Below are positions 53,501 to 61,693 of a stretch of DNA of 64,000 nt, one piece after another. This DNA comes from Candidatus Obscuribacterales bacterium (GTDB lineage: Bacteria; Cyanobacteriota; Vampirovibrionia; Obscuribacterales; Obscuribacteraceae). A program made the position numbers and the translations under genes. Positions within the stretch are counted from its first letter, which is position 1, and every line of letters begins with the position of its first letter. The notes under the pieces were generated by a model. The model ran no database searches, was not told where the DNA came from, and worked only from the letters and a program-made list of their open reading frames with translations. The stretch covers positions 1 through 64,000 of the forward strand of contig JAGVKB010000040.1 in the NCBI GenBank assembly GCA_020050835.1, read 5' to 3'.

Positions 53501-55863
53501 TAGATGCAATCGGGAGACTCCTCAAGCAACAGTTCGGCGAACAGATCGCTTTGACCGGCGAAAAGGGTCTGAAAGATCAAGCTCTCAAGCTAGGCATCTC
53601 GGAAGCCGCAGTAACACAAGCGCTCGAAGGCAAGACCGGACGGGCGGCAGTTGACGCTTGGGTCAAGTTGCTTGAAGGTCACTCTATCAGCGCTCTGGAC
53701 AATAAAGTCTTGCTCGCTAGCGCTGAGAAGCTGGGGCTCGATGCAGCCGCAATCAAAGAATTTGGTCTGAAGCAAGAAGCGCAACGCGTAGACGTGATCG
53801 CATCAATGCTCAAAGAAAGGCTGGGCGACAAAGTCGACGGCAAGAAGCTGATACCTCACGCCGAAGCGCTCGGCATCGCCAAAGCTGAAGCGACTGCGCT
53901 GGAAGGCAAGACCGGTACAGAAGCCGTAGATGCATTCGCAACACTGCTCAAGCAACGCGCTGAAGCAGGTAGCTTAAACATGTCGCTCCTGACCGAGAAG
54001 GCAAATCTGCTCGGCGTCGACAAGTTCCAGATGACCAAAGCTTTTGCTGCGCAAGAACGGGCATCAATCGATCTCCTGGGCGATCTGCTCAAGAAAGATC
54101 TGACCAAGGTAGATGCTGCCGGACTGGCAACGCACGGTAAAGCGATGGGCATCGCCGAAGCCGAACTGAAGAAACTCGAGGGCAAGTCCGGCGCCGAGCT
54201 AGTCGATACGTTCACTACCATGTTGAAAGCCAAGGCAGAAACCGGGCTGAGCTTGGGTTCAATCAATGAACTCGCCGCCACCATGGGAGTTTCTCAATCC
54301 GCCTTGAGAGATATCGTGTCCAAGCGAAAGATCGAGGTGCTCGGTACTGTCGAGAAACTGCTCGCCCAGAACATCGACGATCAAAGAAGATTGGCAAAGG
54401 AAGCATACGGAGTCGCGACGCAGTACAAGCTCGAAGGACTGGCTGAGGGTAACGGGCAAAAGCTGGCCGCCCACCTGAAAAAGCTGGGAGTGGCAGAAAG
54501 CGATCTGATGCTCAAGCTCGAGCAAATGAGGGGAGCAGAAGCTAGTAAAACAGCCGTAGCTCTGATCAAAGACACGATTGCAACCAGAGAAAAACTCACC
54601 GGCGAAGCGTTGGCGGCGGAGTTAAAGGACAAGCCATGGTTGCAGCGAGTACTCCGGCGCCCGGCCGGCGCCGCTGAAACGAGCGCATATGCGATGGGTA
54701 AGAAAGAGCTTGACGCTCTAAGATCTCAGGTCGAAGCGGGCCGCGTTGAAAGGCTCGGCTCGTGGGCGAAATCCTGGTTGCCCTGGAACAAGGGACAGGA
54801 AGGAACTATCTATCGCGAATACGCCGATCTCTGGGCCAAAGCCGCAACGCTGCAAGGTCGAAGCTTCGGTCCAGTTCCCTGGCAGTACTTGAACCCCAAC
54901 CACATCTTAAACGTCAAGGACGCTGATGGCTGGAGGCTGCTTGTAAACGGGAAACTACCTGGAAAGTTTAGAGACTTCAACGCATTTGGAAGCCTTAACG
55001 ATTTGCATGCTCGTTCGTTCTGGAACAAATACAAAGTAGACTTCGCCACAATCGGTGCGATGTCACTCATGTATCGCGGTGCCTCTAACGGATTGGACGT
55101 AGTCAGACCGAACGAAAAAACCGGCAAGACGATTTCGGTTGGAGACGCGCTCGTAAATACTGGTGTCGGCTCACTTGGAGATGCCACATTGGGCGCCTTC
55201 ATGATGCCGGTGTTCCGCGAAATTGGCGGAGCGTTCACCAGGAGAGGAAGCCTGGCAGAGTCGCTCGCTCCGACCAGAGCGCCCTGGCAACAGATCAAAC
55301 CTGGGGTCTGGTCGAAGCTTACCTTGCCCTATAACTCGGCAAGTTATGTGATCGGAGAGGGCATGGGGTACGTCGGCAATAAGGTCGGACAGTTTGGCGG
55401 CTATTTAGGCGGTCGCGCCTCGCTGTCACCAGAGTTCATCGCTCGCAATCCAGGTTTCGCTAACTTCTATAGTCGCATACCGATGGGACTCAGCACAGTT
55501 CCCGGAAATGCAGCAATATTCAGCCCGCGCTTGCAAGAAGTTCCCGGCACGTGGAGCCTGTACAGCTCGACTGCGGCAATCATAGACGCCAATAATCAGC
55601 CTCTGAAAGATGAGAACAAGCCGGTTGATCCGCTCGATGAGATGGAGATGGAAGTCGATCCGCACGATGTCTACAAGCACAAGCAGATGGAGCTCTTCGA
55701 GATACTGGGGCTGCTGCAGCAACAGCAAGAGAAGGAAGAAGGCGGAGAGGAACAACCAGCGAACCCGCCGGAAGCGCCGGCTCCGAAGCCGGCTCCAGAC
55801 AAAAAGTCTCCGACGCCGCCACCGCCGGTAGAAAATCCTCCCTCCGGAGGAGCCCCGGAGTAA
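50536..55863 (+). CDS. Very large FDNP-module repeat protein, 1775 aa
   Basis: I recognise no known family. Residues 1-60 are polar/disordered. Four helical modules follow, the first two opening FDNPIVHLNNAR (residue 64) and FDNPMVHLATAN (235), the others near 561 (GHPINLLEQAHA) and 717. Each has an AAIRAADTID-like helix and a TRFAYAFALA-like helix, recalling paired TPRs. Five perfect-length 17-residue repeats lie at residues 419-503. A Gly/Ala/Met-rich hydrophobic zone (LAAAIFAMNPEA, GAGMGLMFIAGGEAKSRL) spans ~875-960. Three 92-residue helical repeats begin at residue 1010. A conserved C-terminal domain contains SLMYRGASNGLDVVRPNEK (~1510), and a Pro-rich tail ends it. No signal peptide. Good Shine-Dalgarno (GAGGGAAG). 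Followed by a 14-bp hairpin. Confidence 0.9.
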   Translation: MSGFDDLRNKVEGTPVQPSGTDNLRQEYLTVPRQPGTDAPIPPGRIAAPGSDRLQPNSIYSQSFDNPIVHLNNARAWMKTEGLYSEKAQREYLAAIRAADTIDQREVAQERKRVADLLNTEQDPNKRRQLVQWDATLHDMQRAPGFTRANLGMQWIRAGKQADGIRLLVEAGNKDPEMRTDPNFIKHMRLLNMQVPTDRVPSGPGIVPTPGDGRPVAPTDQTGKPTGAVRPEGNFDNPMVHLATANSALEQGRVLTPQIRAEYLAAIKAADQMDRTYIQSRMKTLDEESRKTFDKPTEELIVKLTNERDALKAALEKEHPDSYKKLGELDEKWSKAKTDDERNKIVAEMRKVEFAGPLLDKQKELETQEANPKHTKFIELQAEFAALQQLDNSSSLTRFAYAFALANNAKQADSLLNRNLTDPQRAALNAMAEQQNLNADQKTFLKGVATQPSLTEEQRTKLKELANGQNLSAEQKAILNKMTGQFNLTDSQKTQLQQVAAQDRQQAAGLLDQIVKIDPDAASERAFVMLAKEVGYKIPEAQVSDKVKDQAPTVADLTKTGHPINLLEQAHATQKEKDFAQAKPVYQQAVEAADKLDPEALKKKVDFYKSAVKDENLDAASRQQALQLAMEYISLQHSPFVTRFQYAIGLSNAAIDKKPGGDAALAKQLLDKAKELDPEAADSELYRFVKDKLEKGQKISDDDLKKFAPQQASNSEGAPISTELQQVKASMDKVKEAQNNKNAVSAEAAFKEAIAAADKMDMAPYKQQLELVKKQVESLSGTAEGITKSGELLQVKKALEARIQLPVDLRLEMAKFYIQNQKPDLAKAMLEDKEFLKNYPDAAKRPDFKLVKQFADEYCKSTLDKAMEWAAKEGKGLVSDFGSGGLAAAIFAMNPEAAFSKRLLLAVGAAALAKPGMQMMMGEKATLGDAGWGAGMGLMFIAGGEAKSRLTSRLAAGIDETLLKEQLLRAGVKESLIKDFAVQQDLRNVDAIGRLLKQQFGEQIALTGEKGLKDQALKLGISEAAVTQALEGKTGRAAVDAWVKLLEGHSISALDNKVLLASAEKLGLDAAAIKEFGLKQEAQRVDVIASMLKERLGDKVDGKKLIPHAEALGIAKAEATALEGKTGTEAVDAFATLLKQRAEAGSLNMSLLTEKANLLGVDKFQMTKAFAAQERASIDLLGDLLKKDLTKVDAAGLATHGKAMGIAEAELKKLEGKSGAELVDTFTTMLKAKAETGLSLGSINELAATMGVSQSALRDIVSKRKIEVLGTVEKLLAQNIDDQRRLAKEAYGVATQYKLEGLAEGNGQKLAAHLKKLGVAESDLMLKLEQMRGAEASKTAVALIKDTIATREKLTGEALAAELKDKPWLQRVLRRPAGAAETSAYAMGKKELDALRSQVEAGRVERLGSWAKSWLPWNKGQEGTIYREYADLWAKAATLQGRSFGPVPWQYLNPNHILNVKDADGWRLLVNGKLPGKFRDFNAFGSLNDLHARSFWNKYKVDFATIGAMSLMYRGASNGLDVVRPNEKTGKTISVGDALVNTGVGSLGDATLGAFMMPVFREIGGAFTRRGSLAESLAPTRAPWQQIKPGVWSKLTLPYNSASYVIGEGMGYVGNKVGQFGGYLGGRASLSPEFIARNPGFANFYSRIPMGLSTVPGNAAIFSPRLQEVPGTWSLYSSTAAIIDANNQPLKDENKPVDPLDEMEMEVDPHDVYKHKQMELFEILGLLQQQQEKEEGGEEQPANPPEAPAPKPAPDKKSPTPPPPVENPPSGGAPE
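51790..52044 (+). repeat. Five tandem 17-residue (51-bp) repeats
   Basis: Consecutive units NLTDPQRAALNAMAEQQ, NLNADQKTFLKGVATQP, SLTEEQRTKLKELANGQ, NLSAEQKAILNKMTGQF and NLTDSQKTQLQQVAAQD, each exactly 17 residues. Consensus (N/S)Lxx-x-Q(K/R)xxLxxx(A/M)xxQ, an amphipathic helix per unit. The DNA has diverged, so protein-level selection keeps the period. Confidence 0.9.
53563..54390 (+). repeat. Three ~92-residue helical repeats
   Basis: Units start at 53563 (KGLKDQALKLGI), 53842 (KKLIPHAEALGI) and 54118 (AGLATHGKAMGI). Each contains LEGK(T/S)GxxxVDxxxxxLK near position 20-37 and a second helix pair ending (R/I)xDxxxxLLK. Unit lengths are 93 and 92 residues for the first two. Confidence 0.85.
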
Positions 55864-55895
55864 TCCGGCTTCCTTTGGACAGTCCAATTCGAATC

Positions 55896-55927
55896 GACGC
55901 ACGAAAGCTGCACAGCTTTCGTGCGTC
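55896..55927 (+). terminator. Strong hairpin after the 1775-aa gene
   Basis: Perfect 14-bp stem GACGCACGAAAGCT/AGCTTTCGTGCGTC with a GCAC loop, 33 bp after the stop codon. It lacks a U-tract but is stable enough to stop or protect the transcript. Confidence 0.75.
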
Positions 55928-56379
55928 AGCTTGTGCGGCTGTTGACCAGCCATCCACTGACAACCACTCCATAGACTGCTATTACTACTAACGTTAATCA
56001 GTCGTTGATGGTTCAATAGGAAGGTGGGCGGCTGCCAGAGCCGCCCCTACAAAACCTCCAGACGCTTCTCCATCTAGTCGTTCTAGTCAATCCACCCATT
56101 CTGGTCCTTCTGGACCCTCTGACCCTTCTGGTCTTCCGAACCATCTGGATCTTCCGGACTTCTCGACCATCTGGACCTTCCAATCCTTCCGACCCTTCAA
56201 CTTCAGTTCCGGCTGGACTTTCAGCGATTAACCTTAGTACTGTCTAAAACTCAACGGCTGCGTATACATTCCTTTACGGCAACACCGACTTACTACGTGA
56301 AAGTACTACTTAAGACCGGTGCCAACCGAAAGTAATCCGGAAAGCGGAACAAGCCCCCACAAATCGAGGAATCAATTCA
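55928..56379. other. 452-bp intergenic region with hairpin and 9-bp-period tract
   Basis: Between the first two large paralogues. It contains an 8-bp hairpin GGGCGGCT-GCCAG-AGCCGCCC at 56026-56046, then a strongly C/T-rich tract from 56100 to about 56220 with a 9-bp period (units like TCTGGTCCT, TCTGGACCC, TCTGACCCT, TCTGGTCTT). No open frame with a start codon covers it. Downstream DNA to 56379 should hold the promoter of the next gene, whose Shine-Dalgarno is GAGGAA. Confidence 0.65.
56100..56220. repeat. Degenerate 9-bp minisatellite, collagen-like on either strand
   Basis: About twelve 9-bp units on the theme TCTGGACCT. Read on the plus strand it gives SGPSGPSDPSG; read on the minus strand it gives short runs such as EGSEGPEGPE and EGLEGPDG in different frames. 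There is no start codon and frames break, so it is either a decayed Gly-x-y-coding segment or a simple DNA minisatellite. Confidence 0.65.
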
Positions 56380-58995
56380 ATGGGCGACACGAGAGTTCAA
56401 GACAAGGCGGAAGATAAGAAGGCACAAGGGCAGGAAGATCCCAGCGCCAATCTTCGCGACAACGCCTACCAGGCGATGAAGGGTGCCGGCAGTGACAGAA
56501 CTGGCAACCAGACCTCAGCCAAACCCAAGTTTGATAATCCCTTCGATCACATAGCCTTAGCTGGAACAGCACTTCGTGAGATTGATAGCTTGAAAGACCT
56601 TCCTGCCAAGGATAAGGTTCAAGTCACTGACAACAAAGGAAATGTTCGAGAAGTCACCGTCGAGCAGCGCCGGGCAGAGCTCTTGAAGGCTGCAGAGCAG
56701 CAATTTTCGGCCGGCATTAATGCAGCCGATCGCATAGACCAAAACAAAGTTTCGCTCACAATTATTACCCTCAAAGAGAAGATCGCCAAAGAGACAAATC
56801 CGGCCGAGAAGAAGAAGCTCGAAGATTATGCTTACGTAGTCGATTCGATGAAACATGCGCCGGGCGTAACTCGCTTTGCTTACGCCAGCTTTCTGGCGGA
56901 CGAAGGGGACTTCGTCAAAGCGAAGAAGTATCTCGATGAAGTGAAAAAAGTCGACGTCGAAGGCAGGCTCGACCCTGTTTTCGTAAAGCTTTCGGAGAGA
57001 GTCGAAAACGAGCTGAAAGCCAGGCAGAACATGATTACCGAAGGCAACAACCCACTTGTTGCCTTGAATTCGGCGAATGAAAAACGCAACGCCGGTGATG
57101 CGGCCGGAGCAGAAGCCGAATACAAGCGGGCAATTGAGCTCGCAGCAAAGGTAGATCCCAAAGTTGTCGAAGCGAATCTCAAGACGATCGAGCAATTGAA
57201 AGCCGCCAACGCTAACAAGCCGGACGCGATCAAAGAGCTCGATCAACAGAAACAAGCCTGGACAGCTATTGCGAATTCAGGATCGATAGCAGCTGTTAAC
57301 TATGCCGACTTCCTGGTTGAAAAGGCTCGATACAAAGAGGCCAAGGAGCTTCTGGTCAGTGTCGGTCACAATAATCCTGACCTGGTCAAAGGGGACAAAC
57401 ATTTTGCCGAACTTCTGCAAAAGGCACGCGACGAAGGCAAAAAGCCGGAGCCGTTCGACAACCCGTTCGTTCACTTGAGTAATGTTCAAGATCTAGCCAA
57501 GAAAGAAGACATGCAAGGCGTCAAGCGAGAGCTTGAGGCAGCGGTGAGAGCTTCCGAAAAGATCGACCGCAAGATGATGCAAGAAAATCGGAAGGTCATT
57601 GAGGAGCAACTTAAGGAAGAAAGAGATCCGGAAAGGAGAAAGAATTTACAGCAGCTGCGCGAAACATATGATCAATTTGATCATGCCTTGGCCTTTACCA
57701 AGACTTGCCTTGCCCGCTTCGAACTCGCCAACAAGAACTACAGTCGGGCCCAACAGCTGCTCGGACAGGTAGAATCATCCGACTGGGCATTCACGCGCAA
57801 ACCGGAGATCAAATTCGACGAGCTGAAAGAAGGCTCGAAAGAGCCGTCCACCTGGGACAAAATCTGGTCCGGTACAAAGACTGTTCTTAAAGAGCTGGTC
57901 TGCGATGGCGTAGCTATCCTTGCCGGAGCCGGTGCTGTTCTTTTGACCGGCTGGTCAGGACCGGCAGCGCTGGTCGCTGGCGGATGCGCAGGCGCCGCGG
58001 CCTACACCGGCATGAAAACTCTTGTTTTCGGCGATAAGTTCTCCTGGGATATGCCGCTCTGGGGCGCCGTCGATGGCGTCACCGGTGGAACTGCCGCGAT
58101 CGCACGAACTGCTTTGTGCAGAGTCGGCGGGCAAATCGTCACGAAAGAAGTGGCTGCGAACATGGCCACCAAGACCGGAGTCGACCTGGCGAAAATTACA
58201 GCCAAGGAAGGCACCATGGCTTACGGCAAAGCGGTTGAGCAACTCGGCAAAGAGGGGCTCAAGCAGCTTGCTAAGAAGGAAAACCTTTCACTCTGGACTC
58301 GCATGACCAGTCATGTTCCATTGACCGGAGCGGTCCTCGGCAACGCCGAATATCGAGCAGGAGTCAATGCGCTGAGGGGAGTAACCGCTCGCAACGTTGC
58401 AGCCAACGCCTTCGTCGACGGTGGTACCGCCCTTGCCGGCTCGATGGTGTACCGCGGAGTGCATGATGGTGTCGACTATAAGAACGGCAAATATCAAAAC
58501 TTTAGCGACTTTGCTTCGAACTACGGCAAACATGTACTATTCGACTCGACCAAGGGTGCAGGCGTAGGAGCATTCTCGACCAGCTTTGGTTATGGCTCGC
58601 TGACATCACTGGGATTGAACGGTGGACGCGAGTACCTTACCGGCGGCAACAAGACATTCGGTGACTGGGCAGGTAAGACCGCTTTCGGCACAATTAACGA
58701 CATGGTATTGGGCACACCCTCTACTTTCCTGCTCCATGGCAGACTTGGCGGAGCGTTAGAACGCTTCCCCGGAACGCATTTCATGAATTCGCTTCAAGGC
58801 GGCTTCATTGCCAGCACTCCCCAGTTTTACCAAGCCTGGGAAGTAAAACAGCAGGCAGATGCTATTGAGAAGGGTTTAGCAGAAATGCAAAAGCAGCCCG
58901 AGACTCAAGACGAGCTGCAACGTAGATACTTCAGTCTTCCTGGTACGGATGAATATCCAACCAAGCCAATCGATGAAGATGAAGAGAAAAAGTAA
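56380..58995 (+). CDS. FDNP-module repeat protein, 871 aa (paralogue of flanking large genes)
   Basis: Same family as the genes at 50536 and 61776; no known family recognised. Polar N-terminus (MGDTRVQ... then LRDNAYQAMKGAG), then three helical modules: FDNPFDHIALAG (residue ~50), NNPLVALNSANE (~223) and FDNPFVHLSNVQ (~360). Each carries an (A/S)A(D/E)(R/K)(I/V)D helix and a later TRFAYASFLA-like helix. Residues ~505-545 form a glycine-zipper hydrophobic stretch (GVAILAGAGAVLLTGWSGPA). Then come FSWDMPLWGAVDGVTGGTAA, a helical region and the conserved C-terminal domain (SMVYRGVHDGVDYKNGKYQN, REYLTGGNKTFGDWAGK). An acidic tail ends it. No signal peptide. Start ATG with GAGGAA upstream. Followed by an 11-bp hairpin at 59102. 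Confidence 0.9.
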   Translation: MGDTRVQDKAEDKKAQGQEDPSANLRDNAYQAMKGAGSDRTGNQTSAKPKFDNPFDHIALAGTALREIDSLKDLPAKDKVQVTDNKGNVREVTVEQRRAELLKAAEQQFSAGINAADRIDQNKVSLTIITLKEKIAKETNPAEKKKLEDYAYVVDSMKHAPGVTRFAYASFLADEGDFVKAKKYLDEVKKVDVEGRLDPVFVKLSERVENELKARQNMITEGNNPLVALNSANEKRNAGDAAGAEAEYKRAIELAAKVDPKVVEANLKTIEQLKAANANKPDAIKELDQQKQAWTAIANSGSIAAVNYADFLVEKARYKEAKELLVSVGHNNPDLVKGDKHFAELLQKARDEGKKPEPFDNPFVHLSNVQDLAKKEDMQGVKRELEAAVRASEKIDRKMMQENRKVIEEQLKEERDPERRKNLQQLRETYDQFDHALAFTKTCLARFELANKNYSRAQQLLGQVESSDWAFTRKPEIKFDELKEGSKEPSTWDKIWSGTKTVLKELVCDGVAILAGAGAVLLTGWSGPAALVAGGCAGAAAYTGMKTLVFGDKFSWDMPLWGAVDGVTGGTAAIARTALCRVGGQIVTKEVAANMATKTGVDLAKITAKEGTMAYGKAVEQLGKEGLKQLAKKENLSLWTRMTSHVPLTGAVLGNAEYRAGVNALRGVTARNVAANAFVDGGTALAGSMVYRGVHDGVDYKNGKYQNFSDFASNYGKHVLFDSTKGAGVGAFSTSFGYGSLTSLGLNGGREYLTGGNKTFGDWAGKTAFGTINDMVLGTPSTFLLHGRLGGALERFPGTHFMNSLQGGFIASTPQFYQAWEVKQQADAIEKGLAEMQKQPETQDELQRRYFSLPGTDEYPTKPIDEDEEKK

Positions 58996-59101
58996 AGACC
59001 AAAACGCTACCAAGCATTACCGCGATACCTTAGTTTTTAGTTAGACTAATCCCCCGGCAATCACCGTAGAACAATGGCAAATCGAAGGTCTGACCGTCCA
59101 T

Positions 59102-59131
59102 CGGCGCAGCTCAAATACCGGAGCTGCGCCG
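59102..59131 (+). terminator. Hairpin between the 871-aa gene and the glycosyltransferase
   Basis: Perfect 11-bp stem CGGCGCAGCTC/GAGCTGCGCCG with an 8-nt loop, 107 bp after the stop codon and 36 bp before the next ATG. No U-tract. It could equally be a leader structure of the glycosyltransferase gene. Confidence 0.6.
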
Positions 59132-59167
59132 GATGCTACTTGATAACAATAGCCTATACTTGAGTAC

Positions 59168-60019
59168 ATGACTGAATTGTCAGTAGTCATTCCCGCTTAT
59201 AACGAAGAGCGCCGCCTGCCGAAGACGCTCGACTCTGTTTATCAATATCTATCCGGTCTCGGAAAGGAATTCGAGATTGTGGTAGTTGATGACGGCAGCC
59301 TCGACACAACCGCCTCGGTGGTAGAAGGTTATGCAGCTACCAGACCACAGATACGATTACTCTCTTACAGCCCAAACAAGGGCAAGGGTCACGCGGTAAG
59401 GGTCGGCATGTTGGCCGCGCGCGGAGAGCTCATCTTGTTTGACGATGCTGATGGCAGCTCGCCGATTCACGAAGAGCGGCTGCTCACTGATGCCATTGCC
59501 GGCGGTTACGACCTAGCAATTGCCTCACGCGCCAAACCAGATGACAACAGAACAGTAAAAGCGCTTCCCTATCGTAAGTATATTGGGAATGCCTTTAATA
59601 TGATCGTTCAGTGCCTCCTGCTTCCAGGTCTGTACGATACGCAATGCGGATTCAAAATATTCAAGCGAGAAGTGGCGCACGACCTGTTTTCGGTCGCACA
59701 CTTGAACGGTTTTGCATTTGACGTTGAAGTGCTCTTCATCGCCAGGCTGCGCGGCTACAAAGTTTCCGAAATTCCAATCAATTGGTCCAACGTCGAAGGC
59801 TCGAAGGTCAACGTTTTGCTGGATTCTCCCAAAATGTTGTTAGAAGTTTTGTGGATAGCCGCCGGAGCATGGTTTGGCCGTTACAGGCAGCTACGCAGCT
59901 CCCTGAGCAGCAGTGCCGGCTCGAACGGCTCATCCATGAGACAATCAGCAGAGAGACTCGACGCCGGACACACACAGTTTCCGACATCACAATCCGGCTC
60001 CAATTCCGACAGAGACTAG
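59168..60019 (+). CDS. Family 2 glycosyltransferase, dolichyl-phosphate glucosyltransferase-like
   Basis: GT-A glycosyltransferase transferring a sugar from a nucleotide sugar, probably onto a polyprenyl phosphate. Motifs: SVVIPAYNEERRLPKTLDSV (N-terminal nucleotide-binding strand), VVVDDGSLDTT, SPNKGKGHAVRVGMLAARGE, the metal-binding LFDDADGSSPI (DxD-type, residues ~97-100), DTQCGFKIFKREV, and EVLFIARLRGYKVSEIPINW. This set matches the ALG5/dolichyl-phosphate beta-glucosyltransferase-like group. There is a weakly hydrophobic C-terminal segment but no clear transmembrane helices. 283 residues. It is followed 14 bp later by a polytopic membrane protein and probably forms a lipid-linked-sugar pair with it. 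Confidence 0.93.
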   Translation: MTELSVVIPAYNEERRLPKTLDSVYQYLSGLGKEFEIVVVDDGSLDTTASVVEGYAATRPQIRLLSYSPNKGKGHAVRVGMLAARGELILFDDADGSSPIHEERLLTDAIAGGYDLAIASRAKPDDNRTVKALPYRKYIGNAFNMIVQCLLLPGLYDTQCGFKIFKREVAHDLFSVAHLNGFAFDVEVLFIARLRGYKVSEIPINWSNVEGSKVNVLLDSPKMLLEVLWIAAGAWFGRYRQLRSSLSSSAGSNGSSMRQSAERLDAGHTQFPTSQSGSNSDRD

Positions 60020-60033
60020 TCAGGCTGAATCCG

Positions 60034-61596
60034 GTGGTTAAACCACGCCTCTATCCATTACCAGACTTCGGAGATGTGATCTTTCTCCTGGTCTTGAATC
60101 TTTTGGTCTTCGCTCTTCCACACTTCATGCTCGGTGATGGTTCCACCGGTTGGCATCTGGTGACCGGACAGTCGATCCTCGAGACGCACCGTGTCCCGAC
60201 TCAAGACATCATATCTTACACATTTCCCGGTGCTCCCTGGGTGGCATATGAATGGCTATTCGATCTCTTTGCAGCGCTGACAGAAAAATTCGCCGGGCTG
60301 AATGGGCTTGTCGTCGCATGTAGTTCGATCATCGCCCTGGTAATGCTACTGGTTTATGAGCGTTGCCGCCGGGTCGGATTGAATTTCCCGATGGCTGCCT
60401 TCCTGGTGATCGTCGGCTCTCTTGCTTCCTCTGTGCACTGGTTGGCGCGACCCCATATTTTCTCCATTCTAGGCGTGTACATATTCGCGACCAGCCTTGA
60501 ATCCTTTCAGCAAGGAAAGCTAAGCAAATGGAAGATGCTTGGAATTTTGAGCGCCTGCACTGCAGTCTGGGTGAATTTGCATCCTGGCTTCTTGCTGGGC
60601 TTTGCGCTGACGATCATTTATTTGGCTTGCGCCCTGGCAACCGGCATCTTGATCAAACGTGATACCGGCGGCGGTGACGCACTGACAAAGGCAAAATGGT
60701 TTGGCGCGACGTTTGTTTCTTTGCTCATTGCCAGCATGGTTAATCCGTACGGAGCACAATTGTTCGGCTATATCGGGCATTATCTGCAAAACAGTGAAGT
60801 GCTTCACGCGACAAATGAATTTGCATCACCGGTTTTCCACGGTCAGGTTCAACAGTCCTGCCTGGAGATCATATTTTTGTTGGTTATCATCGGCTTGGCA
60901 ATGACGGCAAAGAGGCCATCATTGCCCCAGCTCATGTCATGCCTGGCTTTCGGGCATCTGGCGCTGTCCGGCATCAGAAATGCACCGGTGTTTGTGATTG
61001 TCGCCTTGCCTTTCATTGCTGACCTGTTCAGCCAGGTGAGATTGCCGTTTTCAACTGGCATGGCTGAGGCGACTCCGGCTCACTGGCTGGAATCGCTTGG
61101 ACAACGCTTCCGGCGCTTTTGCGAAGGTTTCGACCAGAACGAAGAGGCTTGCCAGATGCATATCCTTCCGGTCGTTGCAGTTGTCGTGCTTATGATTGCC
61201 TCGGCAAATTCCGGTTCGCTATGCGGAGAAAGGATACTGGACTGTACCCCCAGTCCTAGTACGATGCCGACAAAAACGCTGGACTATATTCGAGACAACC
61301 ACCTTGATCCAAAACAAGGATTTAACTATGACAATTGGGGCGGCTACATCCGTTATCGTCTCGGGATACCAGTATTCATCGATGACCGGCTTGATTTTTA
61401 CGGCAAGAACTTCTACTTTGAATACGGCATGATCGTGCAGTTGGAACCGGGTTGGGCGCAACTGCTGGACAAGCACAAGATAGGCTGGATTCTCTTTCCG
61501 AAGAACAATCAGTTATCTAGACAATTGAAAGAGGATCGCCGATGGAAGCTTGTTTGCGAAGATCAGGCAGCAGACCTCTTTGAGCGAGTCAACTGA
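60034..61596 (+). CDS. Polytopic membrane protein, glycosyltransferase-C-like
   Basis: About 520 residues with roughly ten hydrophobic helices (for example FLLVLNLLVFALPHFMLG, AAFLVIVGSLASSVHWLA, FLLGFALTIIYLACALATG). The early loop MLGDGSTGWHLVTGQSIL, with an Asp and a conserved-looking TGWHL, followed by TFPGAPWVAYEWLFDL, resembles the first periplasmic loop of GT-C enzymes (ArnT/PMT style). The C-terminal ~120 residues are soluble (GFNYDNWGGYIRYRLGIPVF, IDDRLDFYGKNF). The start is uncertain. The open frame extends back to 59782 inside the upstream gene, but that part is a shadow; GTG 60034 is the best candidate. Its substrate is probably the lipid-linked sugar made by the preceding gene (inference). 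Confidence 0.82.
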   Translation: MVKPRLYPLPDFGDVIFLLVLNLLVFALPHFMLGDGSTGWHLVTGQSILETHRVPTQDIISYTFPGAPWVAYEWLFDLFAALTEKFAGLNGLVVACSSIIALVMLLVYERCRRVGLNFPMAAFLVIVGSLASSVHWLARPHIFSILGVYIFATSLESFQQGKLSKWKMLGILSACTAVWVNLHPGFLLGFALTIIYLACALATGILIKRDTGGGDALTKAKWFGATFVSLLIASMVNPYGAQLFGYIGHYLQNSEVLHATNEFASPVFHGQVQQSCLEIIFLLVIIGLAMTAKRPSLPQLMSCLAFGHLALSGIRNAPVFVIVALPFIADLFSQVRLPFSTGMAEATPAHWLESLGQRFRRFCEGFDQNEEACQMHILPVVAVVVLMIASANSGSLCGERILDCTPSPSTMPTKTLDYIRDNHLDPKQGFNYDNWGGYIRYRLGIPVFIDDRLDFYGKNFYFEYGMIVQLEPGWAQLLDKHKIGWILFPKNNQLSRQLKEDRRWKLVCEDQAADLFERVN

Positions 61597-61693
61597 ACGA
61601 GAAGTGAAAAGCACGCTTTTGACTCAAATTCCAATCATGTCGAAAAATGCTTGAAGAAGTATAGACATTTGTAGGCACCAATTCCGTACCAAG

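Noticed and set aside
59041-59050. TTAGACTAAT resembling half of the PerR-type operator
   Set aside because: Only one half-site; the second arm is missing and the nearby genes have no link to peroxide stress.
59782-60033. N-terminal extension of the membrane protein overlapping the glycosyltransferase
   Set aside because: The extension is Arg/His-rich shadow sequence inside the GT2 gene; hydrophobic, family-like sequence begins after 60034.
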